DNA of 64,000 nt from Planctomycetota bacterium. Its GTDB lineage: Bacteria; Planctomycetota; UBA1135; GCA-002686595. Positions 14,730 through 23,154 of the stretch are shown here, one piece after another. Location: NCBI GenBank assembly GCA_009691855.1, contig SIAI01000019.1:1-64000 (forward strand), given 5' to 3'. A program made the position numbers and the translations under genes. The notes under the pieces are model-generated. The model had not been told where the DNA came from. It made no database searches and worked only from the letters and a program-made list of their open reading frames with translations. Each line of letters opens with the position of its first letter. Positions within the stretch are counted from its first letter, which is position 1.

Positions 14730-17700
14730 GCGTCTCTCCCGCGCGGCGCGCGGCCGCGCACGAGGGCCAGGCCCAGGGCCGCGAGCAGGAACAGCGCCGG
14801 CCCCGCGCCGAGCACGAACACGCGCCAGGCGAGACGCGTGGGCGGCTCGACGAAGCCGAAGCCGGGCGTGACGCGCGCGCGCGCGGCGACGCTGGCGAGC
14901 TCGGGCTCGAGCGCGAGGTTCGTGACCGCGTTCCACAGCAGCTGGTCGCCGCGGAAGGCGTCGCTCGTCAGGCGCTGGTTCTCGAAGCAGGCCGAGTCGC
15001 CGATGAACACGAGCTTGCCGGGCACGCTCGGCGGCGCGTCCTGCGCTGCCTGGGCCGCCGCGGCGAGCTCCTCGGGCGTCGGATTCAGCTTCAACGGCTT
15101 CGTCGGGCGCGGGAACGGGCCCTCGAACAGCGCCATCAGCGGCTGGCGCCCCAGGTATCCGTCGCCGGAGCTCTTCTCCAGCGCCACCGGGCCGGCGAGA
15201 AGCTCGGGCGGGATCCAGCCGCCGGTCCAGGCGTAGCTCCAGGTCTTCGCCGAGGTGAAGGCGAGCGGCGTCGCGCGCAGGCCGAGCGCGCCGAGTTTCC
15301 GCTCGTCCCAGCGCAGCCGGTTCGCCCACAGGAAGGCCTGGTCGCCGAGGTTCCTCGTCAGCGCGTGCGCGCCGAGGTTCGCGGCCGAGAGGCGGATCTG
15401 GAACGGCAGCGCGCTCTCCTGACGCTCGATCTCGCGCCGCGCGCCGCGCCCGGTGAGCTCGGACTCGGTCGCCAGCGGGAAGGAGAGCGCGTCGAACAGG
15501 ACTTCGCGCACGAGTTCGATGCCGAGCTCGGGGAAGTACAGCGCCTCGAGGTCGCAGCTCTGTGGCTGCGGCCAGTACTGCAGCGCGAAGTCGCCGCCGC
15601 GGAACTGCTGCGGTTTCGGCTGCAGGTGCTGCGCGGCCAGCACGACCTTGCCGCCGGCGCACAGAGTGTCGAGGGTCGCGGCCAGCATCGGCTCGATCGA
15701 ACGCCGCGGCTGCAGCCACACGAGCACGTCGCTCTGCGCGGGCAGCTCGGGCGCGCGCGGGTTCACGTGCACGACGGCCAGGTCGTTCCGCGCCAGCGAG
15801 GCGCGCGCCAGCGCGTACACGTCGTTGCCGCCGGGCGCGAACTCGCTCTTCTGCTGGTACTCGAAGGCCTCGGCCGCGGTCAGGCGCGGGATGTCGGAGG
15901 CGAAGGCCACGCGCGGTTGCCTGCGCCCGCCCAGGCGTTCGAGCGCCAAGGCGATGCGGAACTCGAGCCGCTCCAGGCTGCGCGCGTCGGGGAAGTCGAG
16001 CGCCAGCGTGGTGCCCTCGTGCGCCAGCAGCAGGCCGCAGGTGAAGCGCGTCACGCGCGTGACGCCGTCGTCGCTGGTCGAGCCGACGTGCGTCTCGAGG
16101 CCGCCGCTCGCCAGCGCCCGGCGCGCAGGTGCCGGGAGCTCCTCGGGAGCGCTGGCCACGACGCGCAACGGCGCGCCGGCGCGCGCGAATTCGCGCAGCA
16201 GCTCGGGGATGCGCTGCGCGGGCGTGCGCAGCGCCGGCGGCAGACGCGCGCGCTCGGAGACGTACAGCCGCGCCGATACCGAGCCCAGCGCGGCCGAGCG
16301 CGCGGCGATGGCGCGCGTCTCGGGGGCGAGTGAGTTCGAACCGACGCTCGTCCAGTCGATGGCGACGTCCGCGGCCTGCGTCGCGCGCACGACGACCAGC
16401 ACGGCGCCCAGCGCGAGCGCGGGCGCCGCCACTCGGCGCGTGGAGCTCGCCGCGCGCTCCGCGAGCCCGCCCAGGCCGCGCGCGAGGCCGCGGCCGTGCA
16501 GCACGAGCACCAGGAGCACCAGCGGCAAGGCCACACCGAAGGCGCGCCAGGCGAGGCGTTGCGCCGCGCTGAGCGGCGGCAGGGGCGCGGGCGCGGCGCG
16601 CTCCACGGCCGCGAACACGAGGCGCTCGGGCGAGGTGGTCTCGCGCAGCAGCACGTCCAGCAGGCGCCCGTGGGCCACGTGCTCGCGGTGCAGGAAGCCG
16701 TCCTCGAAGGGCGTCGCCGCGCCGGCGAAGACGAGCTCGCCGCGCCCCGGCTCGTCGTGCGCGAGGTCCACCAGCAGCGCCTGCTTGGGCAGCGCGCGGC
16801 TCTCGTCGCGCGCCAGGGTGCTCAGCGCGCGCTCGTCGGCGAAGGGCGTCCCGCGCCAGGCGCCGTCGCTGCTTGTGGCCAGCACGGTGGCGTTCCAGCC
16901 CAGCTCGCGCAGGCGCTCGGGCACGGGCACGAAGGCGCACGGCGCGCGGAACAGCAGCGTGCCGTTGGGCTGGTCGGCGAAGCGGTGGAAGTCTTGATTC
17001 GGCGCGATGCAGCGCAGCCAGTGCGGCGCGAGCACCTTCGCGCCCGCGAACTCGAGTTCCTCGGACGTGGGGTCGAGCACCAGTTCCGGCTCGAGCCCGA
17101 GGCCGAAGTGCGCGGCGAGCTCGGCCAGCGCGCTCGTGCGCGGGCGAAAGGCGACGTTGGGTATGCCCTCGCGCACCGTCTCCAGCGGCTCGACCGCCTC
17201 GCCGGCCACGATCACGCTGGTGCCATTGGCGAGCAGGCGCTCGAGCGCGCGCAGCACCGCGCCATCGACGCGCGCGGGGCGCAGCCAGAAGAGCACGTCG
17301 CAGGCGGGGAGCGGCGCGCCCTCGTCCAGCGCCACGCGCGTCAGCGTGCCGGACTCGGCGAGCGCTTCGGCGAGCTCCTCGAAACCGGCCGGGGCCGCCA
17401 GGGCGATGCGCGGCGCGCGCGGCGCGCTCAGCTGATCGAGCCAGGCCGTGAGCAGGTCCTGCAGGTAGGGCAGGTGCTCGGGCTTCAGGCCCGCCAGGCG
17501 CGCCTCGGGCCGTGCGCCGGCCGACAGCACCAGCGTGGACCACACCGTGCGCTCGTCCCAGGCGTCGCGCGTGACGCTGCGCACCTGGAACGGCGAGACG
17601 CGCTGGCGCGCGCTGAAGCCGGCGAGGTCCTGCTCGGGATCGACCACCTGATAGTCGAAGCGCTCGGGGAAGCGCGCGTGCAGCGCCGCGAGGAGGTCCG

Positions 17701-17956
17701 TGACCTCGAGCTCCATGCGCCGCATCTCGGCCGGCATCTTCGCGGGCGGCGAGACGTAGTAGGTCGCGATCACGCGCTCCTGGAGCGCGCCGAAGCGTGC
17801 GAGGGTGTGCTCCGAGAGCGCCGTGGGCCGCACGCGCGCGAGCTCCACGCGCAGTCCGCCGCCGGCCTCGAGGCGCCGCGCCACACGCGTGCCGAGCACC
17901 GCCGCGGCGAGCGCGAGTGCGAGGAACAGCGCGAGCTGGAGGCGCAGGCGGCCCAC
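14726..17956 (-). CDS. Double GldG-like ABC-associated protein
   Basis: 1076 residues. The N-terminal helix (LQLALFLALALAAAVLG) leads into a GldG-type domain (LSEHTLARFGALQERVIATYYVS...FDYQVVDPEQD). Near residue 480 two helices (LAWRAFGVALPLVLLVLVLHG and ALALGAVLVVVRATQAADVA) restart a second GldG-type domain (IDWTSVGSNSLAPETRAIAAR...VSARLYVS, VLVWLQPRR), and a helix near the C-terminus closes the protein. GldG usually is about half this long, so the gene looks like a tandem fusion or duplication. It overlaps the DUF4340 gene by 4 bases and follows the permease gene by 1 base. Confidence 0.82.
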   Translation of the reverse strand: MGRLRLQLALFLALALAAAVLGTRVARRLEAGGGLRVELARVRPTALSEHTLARFGALQERVIATYYVSPPAKMPAEMRRMELEVTDLLAALHARFPERFDYQVVDPEQDLAGFSARQRVSPFQVRSVTRDAWDERTVWSTLVLSAGARPEARLAGLKPEHLPYLQDLLTAWLDQLSAPRAPRIALAAPAGFEELAEALAESGTLTRVALDEGAPLPACDVLFWLRPARVDGAVLRALERLLANGTSVIVAGEAVEPLETVREGIPNVAFRPRTSALAELAAHFGLGLEPELVLDPTSEELEFAGAKVLAPHWLRCIAPNQDFHRFADQPNGTLLFRAPCAFVPVPERLRELGWNATVLATSSDGAWRGTPFADERALSTLARDESRALPKQALLVDLAHDEPGRGELVFAGAATPFEDGFLHREHVAHGRLLDVLLRETTSPERLVFAAVERAAPAPLPPLSAAQRLAWRAFGVALPLVLLVLVLHGRGLARGLGGLAERAASSTRRVAAPALALGAVLVVVRATQAADVAIDWTSVGSNSLAPETRAIAARSAALGSVSARLYVSERARLPPALRTPAQRIPELLREFARAGAPLRVVASAPEELPAPARRALASGGLETHVGSTSDDGVTRVTRFTCGLLLAHEGTTLALDFPDARSLERLEFRIALALERLGGRRQPRVAFASDIPRLTAAEAFEYQQKSEFAPGGNDVYALARASLARNDLAVVHVNPRAPELPAQSDVLVWLQPRRSIEPMLAATLDTLCAGGKVVLAAQHLQPKPQQFRGGDFALQYWPQPQSCDLEALYFPELGIELVREVLFDALSFPLATESELTGRGARREIERQESALPFQIRLSAANLGAHALTRNLGDQAFLWANRLRWDERKLGALGLRATPLAFTSAKTWSYAWTGGWIPPELLAGPVALEKSSGDGYLGRQPLMALFEGPFPRPTKPLKLNPTPEELAAAAQAAQDAPPSVPGKLVFIGDSACFENQRLTSDAFRGDQLLWNAVTNLALEPELASVAARARVTPGFGFVEPPTRLAWRVFVLGAGPALFLLAALGLALVRGRAPRGRDA

Positions 17957-17957
17957 G

Positions 17958-18731
17958 TCAGGCGCGATCGCGCTCGAGCACGAGCGCCGTCGCCCACAGG
18001 AAGAAGCCCGACAAGAGCACGAAGTACGCGCCGGCCGAGAGGCGCACGACGCCGCGCACGAACTCGCCGTAGGGCACGAGCACGGACAGGTGCTCGCGCA
18101 GGAAGGAACCCAGCGAGAGCGCGGGGAAGAGCCCGTCGAGCACGCTCACCGCGCGCTCTTCGCCGCTGAGCACGAAGGCGAAGCCCACCAGGGTGCTCGT
18201 GACGAAGGCCACGATCTGGTCGCGCGCCAGCGCCGAGAGCAGCCCGCCGAAGGCCAGGAACAGCGCGCCGAAGGCCACCAAGCCGAGATACCCGCTGGCG
18301 ATCGCGCCCAGGTCCGGCGCGCCGAGCGCGCACAGCATCACCGGGATCGGCAGGGTGCACGCGAGGAACAAGCCGTACAGCGCCAGCGCCGCGAGGTACT
18401 TGCCCAGCACCGCCTGCAGCGGCCGGATCGGCAGCGTGAACAGGAGCTCGATCGTGCGGCTCTTCTTCTCCTCGGCCCACAGGCGCATGGACAGCGCCGG
18501 CAGGAAGAAGGCCAGGAGCAGCGGCAGCAGATCGAAGAACGGCGTCATGTCCACCGTCCCCGTAAGGAAGAACTCGTTCATGAAGATCGAGCTCGCCAGC
18601 AGCGTGAGCGCGATCGTGGCGATCGTGGCGATGCCGCTGTCGAAGGCCGCGCCGAGCTCGCGCGCGGCGACGAGGTGCACGCCACTCCAGAAGGCGCGCG
18701 GACTCAGGCGCTCCGAGTGCGCCGCACTCAC
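17958..18731 (-). CDS. GldF-like ABC transporter permease
   Basis: 257 residues starting with GTG 18731 (GTGA overlap with the ATPase gene). Six hydrophobic segments are visible, including IATIATIALTLLASSIFM, FFDLLPLLLAFFLPALSM, LALYGLFLACTLPIPVML and YFVLLSGFFLWATALVL. The motif RLWAEEKKSRTIELLFTLPI, right after the second helix, is the hallmark of ABC-2 permeases of the NatB/GldF type (EEKxxGTxExLL). With the ATPase next to it, it makes an ABC-2 exporter core in the inner membrane. Confidence 0.87.
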   Translation of the reverse strand: MSAAHSERLSPRAFWSGVHLVAARELGAAFDSGIATIATIALTLLASSIFMNEFFLTGTVDMTPFFDLLPLLLAFFLPALSMRLWAEEKKSRTIELLFTLPIRPLQAVLGKYLAALALYGLFLACTLPIPVMLCALGAPDLGAIASGYLGLVAFGALFLAFGGLLSALARDQIVAFVTSTLVGFAFVLSGEERAVSVLDGLFPALSLGSFLREHLSVLVPYGEFVRGVVRLSAGAYFVLLSGFFLWATALVLERDRA

Positions 18732-19474
18732 GCCCCGACTCCGGCGGGCTGCTGCGCCGCGCGCACGAGCTCGAGCAGCTCGGCCTCCAGCGTCCGCCCC
18801 CCCGCGCGCGCGCGCTCGTGCATCGCCGCGACCGGCGAGTCGAGCAGGATGCGCCCGCGGTTGATCACCAGCAGCCGATCCGCGACCGCGACGGCCTCGG
18901 ACAGCACGTGCGTCGAGAACAACACCGCGTGCTCCTTCCCGAGTGCGCGCACGAACTCCAGGAACAGCGCCACCTGCAGCGGATCGAGCCCGTGCGTGGG
19001 CTCGTCCAGCAGCACCACCGGCGGATCGTGGATCAGGGCCGCGGCCACGCCGACGCGCTGGCGGAAACCCTTCGAACAGTGCTGGATCTTCTTGCCGAGC
19101 ACGCCCTCGAGCTGACACGCCTCCACGACCCAGCGCGTGCGCTGCGCCAGGCGCTCGCCCGCGAGCCCGTGCATCCTCCCCACGAACGCCAGGAAGCGGT
19201 CCACGCGCATCGTCTCGTAGAGCGCGTTGTGCTCCGGCAGGTACCCGAGCGAGCGCCGCACGCCCAGCGGCTCCCTCTGCGCGTCGTGCCCGGCCACCGT
19301 GATCACGCCCGCGTCGGCCGCGAGCCAGGTCGAGAGCATGCGCAAGAGCGTGCTCTTGCCCGCCCCGTTCGGCCCCAGGAACGCGACCACCTCGCCGCGC
19401 TCGACCCGGAACGAGACGTCATCGACGGCCAGGGTCGCGCCGTAGCGCTTGGTGACGTGCTCGACGGAGATCAT
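18728..19474 (-). CDS. GldA-like ABC transporter ATP-binding protein
   Basis: 248 residues, complete nucleotide-binding domain. Walker A is GPNGAGKST, the Q-loop is GYLPEHNALYETM, the signature is CSKGFRQRVGVAAAL (the usual LSGGQ is replaced by CSKGF, as in GldA/NatA-type proteins), Walker B is VVLLDEP, and the H-loop is FSTHVLSEA. It is the first gene of the five-gene minus-strand unit ending at 11347. It should energise the permease next to it. Confidence 0.92.
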   Translation of the reverse strand: MISVEHVTKRYGATLAVDDVSFRVERGEVVAFLGPNGAGKSTLLRMLSTWLAADAGVITVAGHDAQREPLGVRRSLGYLPEHNALYETMRVDRFLAFVGRMHGLAGERLAQRTRWVVEACQLEGVLGKKIQHCSKGFRQRVGVAAALIHDPPVVLLDEPTHGLDPLQVALFLEFVRALGKEHAVLFSTHVLSEAVAVADRLLVINRGRILLDSPVAAMHERARAGGRTLEAELLELVRAAQQPAGVGA

Positions 19475-19615
19475 GGGCGGGGCGCCAGGTTAGAGGGGCC
19501 GCGCGAAGCGATCCAGCGTGTGCCGTGGGGTGCGTGCGTAGAATGCTGCCGTGTTCGACGAAGCGAAGGGCGAAGCGCAGGCTTGCGCAGGCGTTCCGCG
19601 AACGTCGCCGCGCTC

Positions 19616-20572
19616 ATGACCCGTCCCCTGCCCTTCACCGCGCCCGCGCTGCTCGCGCCGATGGAGGGCGTGACCGAGCCGTGCTTCCGGGACCTGGTGC
19701 TGGAGCGCAACGATTCGTCGGTCCTCGGCGGCGCCTTCACCGAGTTCGCGCGGGTCACGGCCGTTGCTCTGCCGCGGCGCACGCTGCGCGCGCACCTCGG
19801 GCCGCGACGGCACGCGGCGCCGGTGGGCTTGCAGCTCATGGGCGCGAACGTCGCCGCCGTGGCCGAGAGCGCGCGCCGCGCGGAGGAGCTCGGTGCGCCG
19901 CTCGTCGACCTCAACTTCGGCTGTCCGGCGAAGGGCGCGATCCGCGGCTGCGCGGGCTCGGCGCTGCTCGACGAGCCGCGCAAGGTGGAGGAGCTGGTCG
20001 CCGCCTGCGTGCGTGCCGTGGCGCGCGTGCCGATCAGCGCCAAGATCCGGGCCGGCGGCGAGGACGACGCGCGCCTCGAGCAGCTCGCCCGCGCGGTCGA
20101 GAACGGTGGTGCGAGCCTGCTGACCGTCCACTGCCGCACGCGCAAGGAGGCCTACCGCGACACGGCCGACTGGGAGCGCCTGCGCCGCGCGGTCCGCGCC
20201 GTCTCGATCCCGGTGTGCGGCAACGGCGGCGTGCGCTGTCACGCCGACCTCGCGCGTTTGCGCGCGGAGACGGGCTGCACCTACGTCATGGTCGGCCGCG
20301 CCGCGCTCGGCGACCCGTGGATCTTCGGCGGCCGCACGGTCGAGCGCGCCGAGGCCGCGCGTTTCCTGCTCGCCTACGCCGAGCTCCTCACGGCGCACCA
20401 CGGCGCCTCGGCGCGCATGGTGAGCGGGCGCATCAAGCAGCTCCTGCACTACTGGACCGCGGGCGACCTGTGCGCGGGCAGCGGCGCCGCGTGGCGGGCG
20501 CTCGACGAGGTGCGCTTGCTGGAGCGCGTGCGCGAGGCCGCGGGCGTTGCGTGCGACGCGGCGGCGGGCTGA
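19616..20572 (+). CDS. dus: tRNA-dihydrouridine synthase
   Basis: 318 residues, an FMN-dependent enzyme that reduces uridine in the tRNA D-loop. The N-terminal LLAPMEGVTEPCFRDLV is the Dus FMN-binding start, closest to the DusC form by the APMEGV wording. DLNFGCPAKGAIRGCAGSALL contains the catalytic Cys. SAKIRAGGEDD, VHCRTRKEAYRD, VCGNGGV and VMVGRAALGDPWIF complete the TIM-barrel phosphate and flavin site. The C-terminal helical domain (RMVSGRIKQLLHYW) binds tRNA. The start at ATG 19616 gives normal family length. Divergent from the GldA-like gene. Confidence 0.93.
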   Translation: MTRPLPFTAPALLAPMEGVTEPCFRDLVLERNDSSVLGGAFTEFARVTAVALPRRTLRAHLGPRRHAAPVGLQLMGANVAAVAESARRAEELGAPLVDLNFGCPAKGAIRGCAGSALLDEPRKVEELVAACVRAVARVPISAKIRAGGEDDARLEQLARAVENGGASLLTVHCRTRKEAYRDTADWERLRRAVRAVSIPVCGNGGVRCHADLARLRAETGCTYVMVGRAALGDPWIFGGRTVERAEAARFLLAYAELLTAHHGASARMVSGRIKQLLHYWTAGDLCAGSGAAWRALDEVRLLERVREAAGVACDAAAG

Positions 20573-20579
20573 AGCGCGC

Positions 20580-21326
20580 TCAGTCGCCGACGATCACCGC
20601 CAGGGTCGCCGCGCGCGTCCGCTCCCAGGCGCTCTCGCTCGTCCGTCCGCGGCGGAATTCGATCGTCAGCACGGGGATGCCGAGCGTCACGCCGGCCCAC
20701 GAGCCGAACGAGCCCGGCGTCGCGTCGAGCGCGTCCGAGGCACGCAGCTCGAAGCCGCTGAGCTCGGCGAAGCGCGCGCCCACGGCCTGCGCGGGGCCAT
20801 CGAAGTTGACGAACTCCTGCTCGCGCCAGCTGTGCGCCACCAGGACGAGCGCGGGGCGCCAGCTCGCAACCAGCTCGCCCAGCGCGCGCGACTCGGGTTC
20901 GCTGAGCGGCTCGTCGCCGTGACGGCTCGACCCGCGGAAGTTGTTGGCGGGGAAGTTGCGGTTGAGATCGATGCCGCGGCCGTTGCCGCGCGTCTTCTTC
21001 AACGTGCCGTCTGGGTTCAGGTCCTCGATCACGAGCAGCGTGACACGCTCGAGCGCAACCGGCTCGGCCGTGAACGCCGCCGGAAGCTGGGCCGTCGCCA
21101 GCGCGCCCTCGCGCTCGTCGCCGTGGATCCCGCCGACCCACAGGACGCGCCGCGGGCCGTGGCCGAGCGTCGCGCAGCGGATCGGGCGGCCTTCGGTGCT
21201 CGTGGCGAGCGCGCTCCAGATCCCGTCGTTCGCCGGGGCGAGCACCGGCGGCGGCGCGGCCGGCGGCAGCGCGCTCGGCGCGACGCAGGCGCTCAAACCG
21301 AGCGCGCAGGGGAGCCAGGGACGCAT
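20580..21326 (-). CDS. M14-like zinc carboxypeptidase/amidase, exported
   Basis: 248 residues with a lipoprotein-like leader (LPCALGLSAC). The zinc-site motif GGIHGDEREG (H-x-x-E) and the substrate motif RGIDLNRNFPANNF match the M14 family, in the MpaA/succinylglutamate-desuccinylase-like branch. A third His (VLVAHSWREQEFVNF) and a C-terminal Glu (TIEFRRG) complete the expected zinc ligand and catalytic acid. It may trim murein peptides or other small amide substrates in the periplasm. Convergent with dus, 7 bp apart. Confidence 0.83.
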   Translation of the reverse strand: MRPWLPCALGLSACVAPSALPPAAPPPVLAPANDGIWSALATSTEGRPIRCATLGHGPRRVLWVGGIHGDEREGALATAQLPAAFTAEPVALERVTLLVIEDLNPDGTLKKTRGNGRGIDLNRNFPANNFRGSSRHGDEPLSEPESRALGELVASWRPALVLVAHSWREQEFVNFDGPAQAVGARFAELSGFELRASDALDATPGSFGSWAGVTLGIPVLTIEFRRGRTSESAWERTRAATLAVIVGD

Positions 21327-21425
21327 GCAGCGGAACGATAGCGCCGTCGTGCCGCCGCCACAGCTCGTGAGGACGTCTTGCGCACGTCGAACGGGCCGCG
21401 TGAAGCGCGCTATCCTGGCGCCACC

Positions 21426-21986
21426 ATGCACAGCGCCGCCGAAGATCCCGCGCTCGAATCCCTGCGCTACCCCGTGGGCCGCTTCGAGCCGCAGGATTCG
21501 TACTCCGCCGCCGACACCGCCGAGAACCTGCAGCGCTTCGCCATGGCGCCCAAGCGCCTGACCGTCGCCGTGCGCGGGCTCAGCGCGGCGCAGCTCGATA
21601 CGGCCTATCGCCCGGGCGGCTGGAGCGCGCGTCAGGTCGTGCACCACGTGGCCGACAGCGCGCTGAACGGCAGCGCGCGCTTCCGCTGGGCGCTGACCGA
21701 GGACGAGCCGACGATCAAGCCCTACGACGAGAACCGCTGGGCCGAGCTCGCCGACGCGAAGCGCGGTTCGATCGAGCCCTCGCGCTTCATCGTCGAGGGC
21801 GTGACCGAGCGTCTCGTCGTGCTGCTGAAGACGCTCACGCCCAAGGACTGGGCGCGCCGCTTCCACCACCCGGAGTGGAAGGAGCACGTGCGCCTCGATC
21901 ATCTGCTGGCGAAGCTCGCCTGGCATCACGAACACCACGTGGCGCACATCAGCTCGCTGCGCGCGCGGGCGGGGTGGAAGGAGTGA
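21426..21986 (+). CDS. DinB/YfiT-family metal-dependent protein
   Basis: 186 residues, four-helix-bundle DinB superfamily, YfiT branch. The N-terminal LRYPVGRFEPQD is typical of YfiT (putative metal-dependent hydrolases or thiol transferases). The metal-binding His residues are visible in RQVVHHVADSALN and in LAWHHEHHVAHI near the C-terminus. The family uses low-molecular-weight thiols in some bacteria; the substrate here is unknown. The stop overlaps the next GTG start (GTGA), so it is coupled to the lipoprotein gene. Confidence 0.87.
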   Translation: MHSAAEDPALESLRYPVGRFEPQDSYSAADTAENLQRFAMAPKRLTVAVRGLSAAQLDTAYRPGGWSARQVVHHVADSALNGSARFRWALTEDEPTIKPYDENRWAELADAKRGSIEPSRFIVEGVTERLVVLLKTLTPKDWARRFHHPEWKEHVRLDHLLAKLAWHHEHHVAHISSLRARAGWKE

Positions 21987-22510
21987 GCGGGCGGCTGGCG
22001 CTCGTCGTGCTCGCGCTGGTGGTGGGCTGCGCGCAGGAGCCTCGATCCTCGGAGGAAGCGGCGGCACGGCTGGCCGTTCTCGAGGCGCACCGAGCGGTGG
22101 ACATCAGCCCAGCCGGAGATTGGGTCACCATCGCCGGCGAGGAGGACTGGTGGGTGCACATCGAGCTCCAGCAGGACTCAAGGACGTGGGCTGTGCGCTG
22201 CAGCGAGATGCTCACGAATCCCGCCCCGGCACGCTCCGAGGCTTCCCGGCCGTTCACGCAGACGGCCACGCTCGCCGACGGGATCCTGACCCTCGACTCG
22301 ACCTTCGCGGGCAGCACGCGCTTTCATTTGGCCCGCTTCGGGAAGGAGGAGCTGCTGCTGCCCGAGAACGCCGTGCGCTTCGAGGAGCACTCCGAGCGGC
22401 CGTACGGATTGGTGTTCGAGCGCGTGGATGATCTCGAGGGGTGGCGGCTCACGCCCTACAGCCCCGGACCTGAGGACGAAGGGCGCTGGGACATGGGCCT
22501 CCCGCGGTGA
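21983..22510 (+). CDS. Lipoprotein, unknown function
   Basis: 175 residues from GTG 21983 overlapping the previous stop. The signal peptide ends in LALVVGC, a likely lipobox. The body is beta-rich with many Trp and acidic residues (GDWVTIAGEEDWWVHIELQQ, FAGSTRFHLARFGKEELLLPE, GLVFERVDDLEGWRLTPY). No family recognised. It is coupled by overlap both to the DinB-type gene upstream and to the next lipoprotein downstream. Confidence 0.7.
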   Translation: MSGRLALVVLALVVGCAQEPRSSEEAAARLAVLEAHRAVDISPAGDWVTIAGEEDWWVHIELQQDSRTWAVRCSEMLTNPAPARSEASRPFTQTATLADGILTLDSTFAGSTRFHLARFGKEELLLPENAVRFEEHSERPYGLVFERVDDLEGWRLTPYSPGPEDEGRWDMGLPR

Positions 22511-23154
22511 GAGCACTGTCCCAGGGATTGCGGAACGATTGGCCAGGCCGAGAGGCGAAGCCGTTGAGGCGGTTCTGCGTGCCGCTCGTGCTGCTCGCGG
22601 CCTGCGTGTCGCGCTCCGTCTCCGCGCCGGCGCCCGAGGTCGCGCTCGCCGAGCCGCCGGATCCGCCGCGGGCGGTGCAGGCCGCGCGCGACGTCCCGCT
22701 CAAGGGTTTCTGGCGCTCGCAGTGCACGACCTTCAGCTGGTCGGTCCTCGAGGTGCGCGCGGGCGAGCAAGGCGAGCTGGTACTCGTCAGCTACTACTCC
22801 GGCTGCACGGACCTCTCCGCTTCCGTCGGGGTCGGGCGGCGCGCGGACGGCTGCCTGGTGTGTGACGACAACTGGCTCGGCTTCGGGGTGCACAGGCTCG
22901 TGCCGATGCGCGTCGACGGGGTGGAGCTCCTCGTGCCCGAAGGGCGCGCGGGCGGGCGCGGGCTCGACGAGCTGACGGCCGGGATCGGCGGCGCGTACCG
23001 GCGATTGCTGCCCGTGGAAACCGCAGAGTTCCCGGACAGATGGCACGCGATGGTCGAGGGTCGGCGTCAGGGCCTCGAAGACATCCGGCGCGAGATCGAC
23101 GAGCGCGTGCGCAAGGACGCCGCCGCTCATCCCGCCGGCGACGCCAGGCGCTGA
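22507..23154 (+). CDS. Cys-containing lipoprotein, unknown function
   Basis: About 215 residues from the overlapping GTG 22507; the true start may be TTG 22564, directly before the signal RRFCVPLVLLAAC. The mature part has paired cysteines (RSQCTTFSWS, YYSGCTDL, GCLVCDDNW) that may form disulfides, then a basic and acidic helical tail (GRRQGLEDIRREIDERVRKD). No family recognised. The 3' end overlaps the end of the Lhr-type gene by 28 bp (convergent). Confidence 0.65.
   Translation: MRALSQGLRNDWPGREAKPLRRFCVPLVLLAACVSRSVSAPAPEVALAEPPDPPRAVQAARDVPLKGFWRSQCTTFSWSVLEVRAGEQGELVLVSYYSGCTDLSASVGVGRRADGCLVCDDNWLGFGVHRLVPMRVDGVELLVPEGRAGGRGLDELTAGIGGAYRRLLPVETAEFPDRWHAMVEGRRQGLEDIRREIDERVRKDAAAHPAGDARR

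Noticed and set aside
14726-17956. GldG-like gene as two genes joined by a missed stop
   Set aside because: The frame is continuous with consistent codon bias and no internal start with a ribosome site near the middle; a genuine fusion is simpler.
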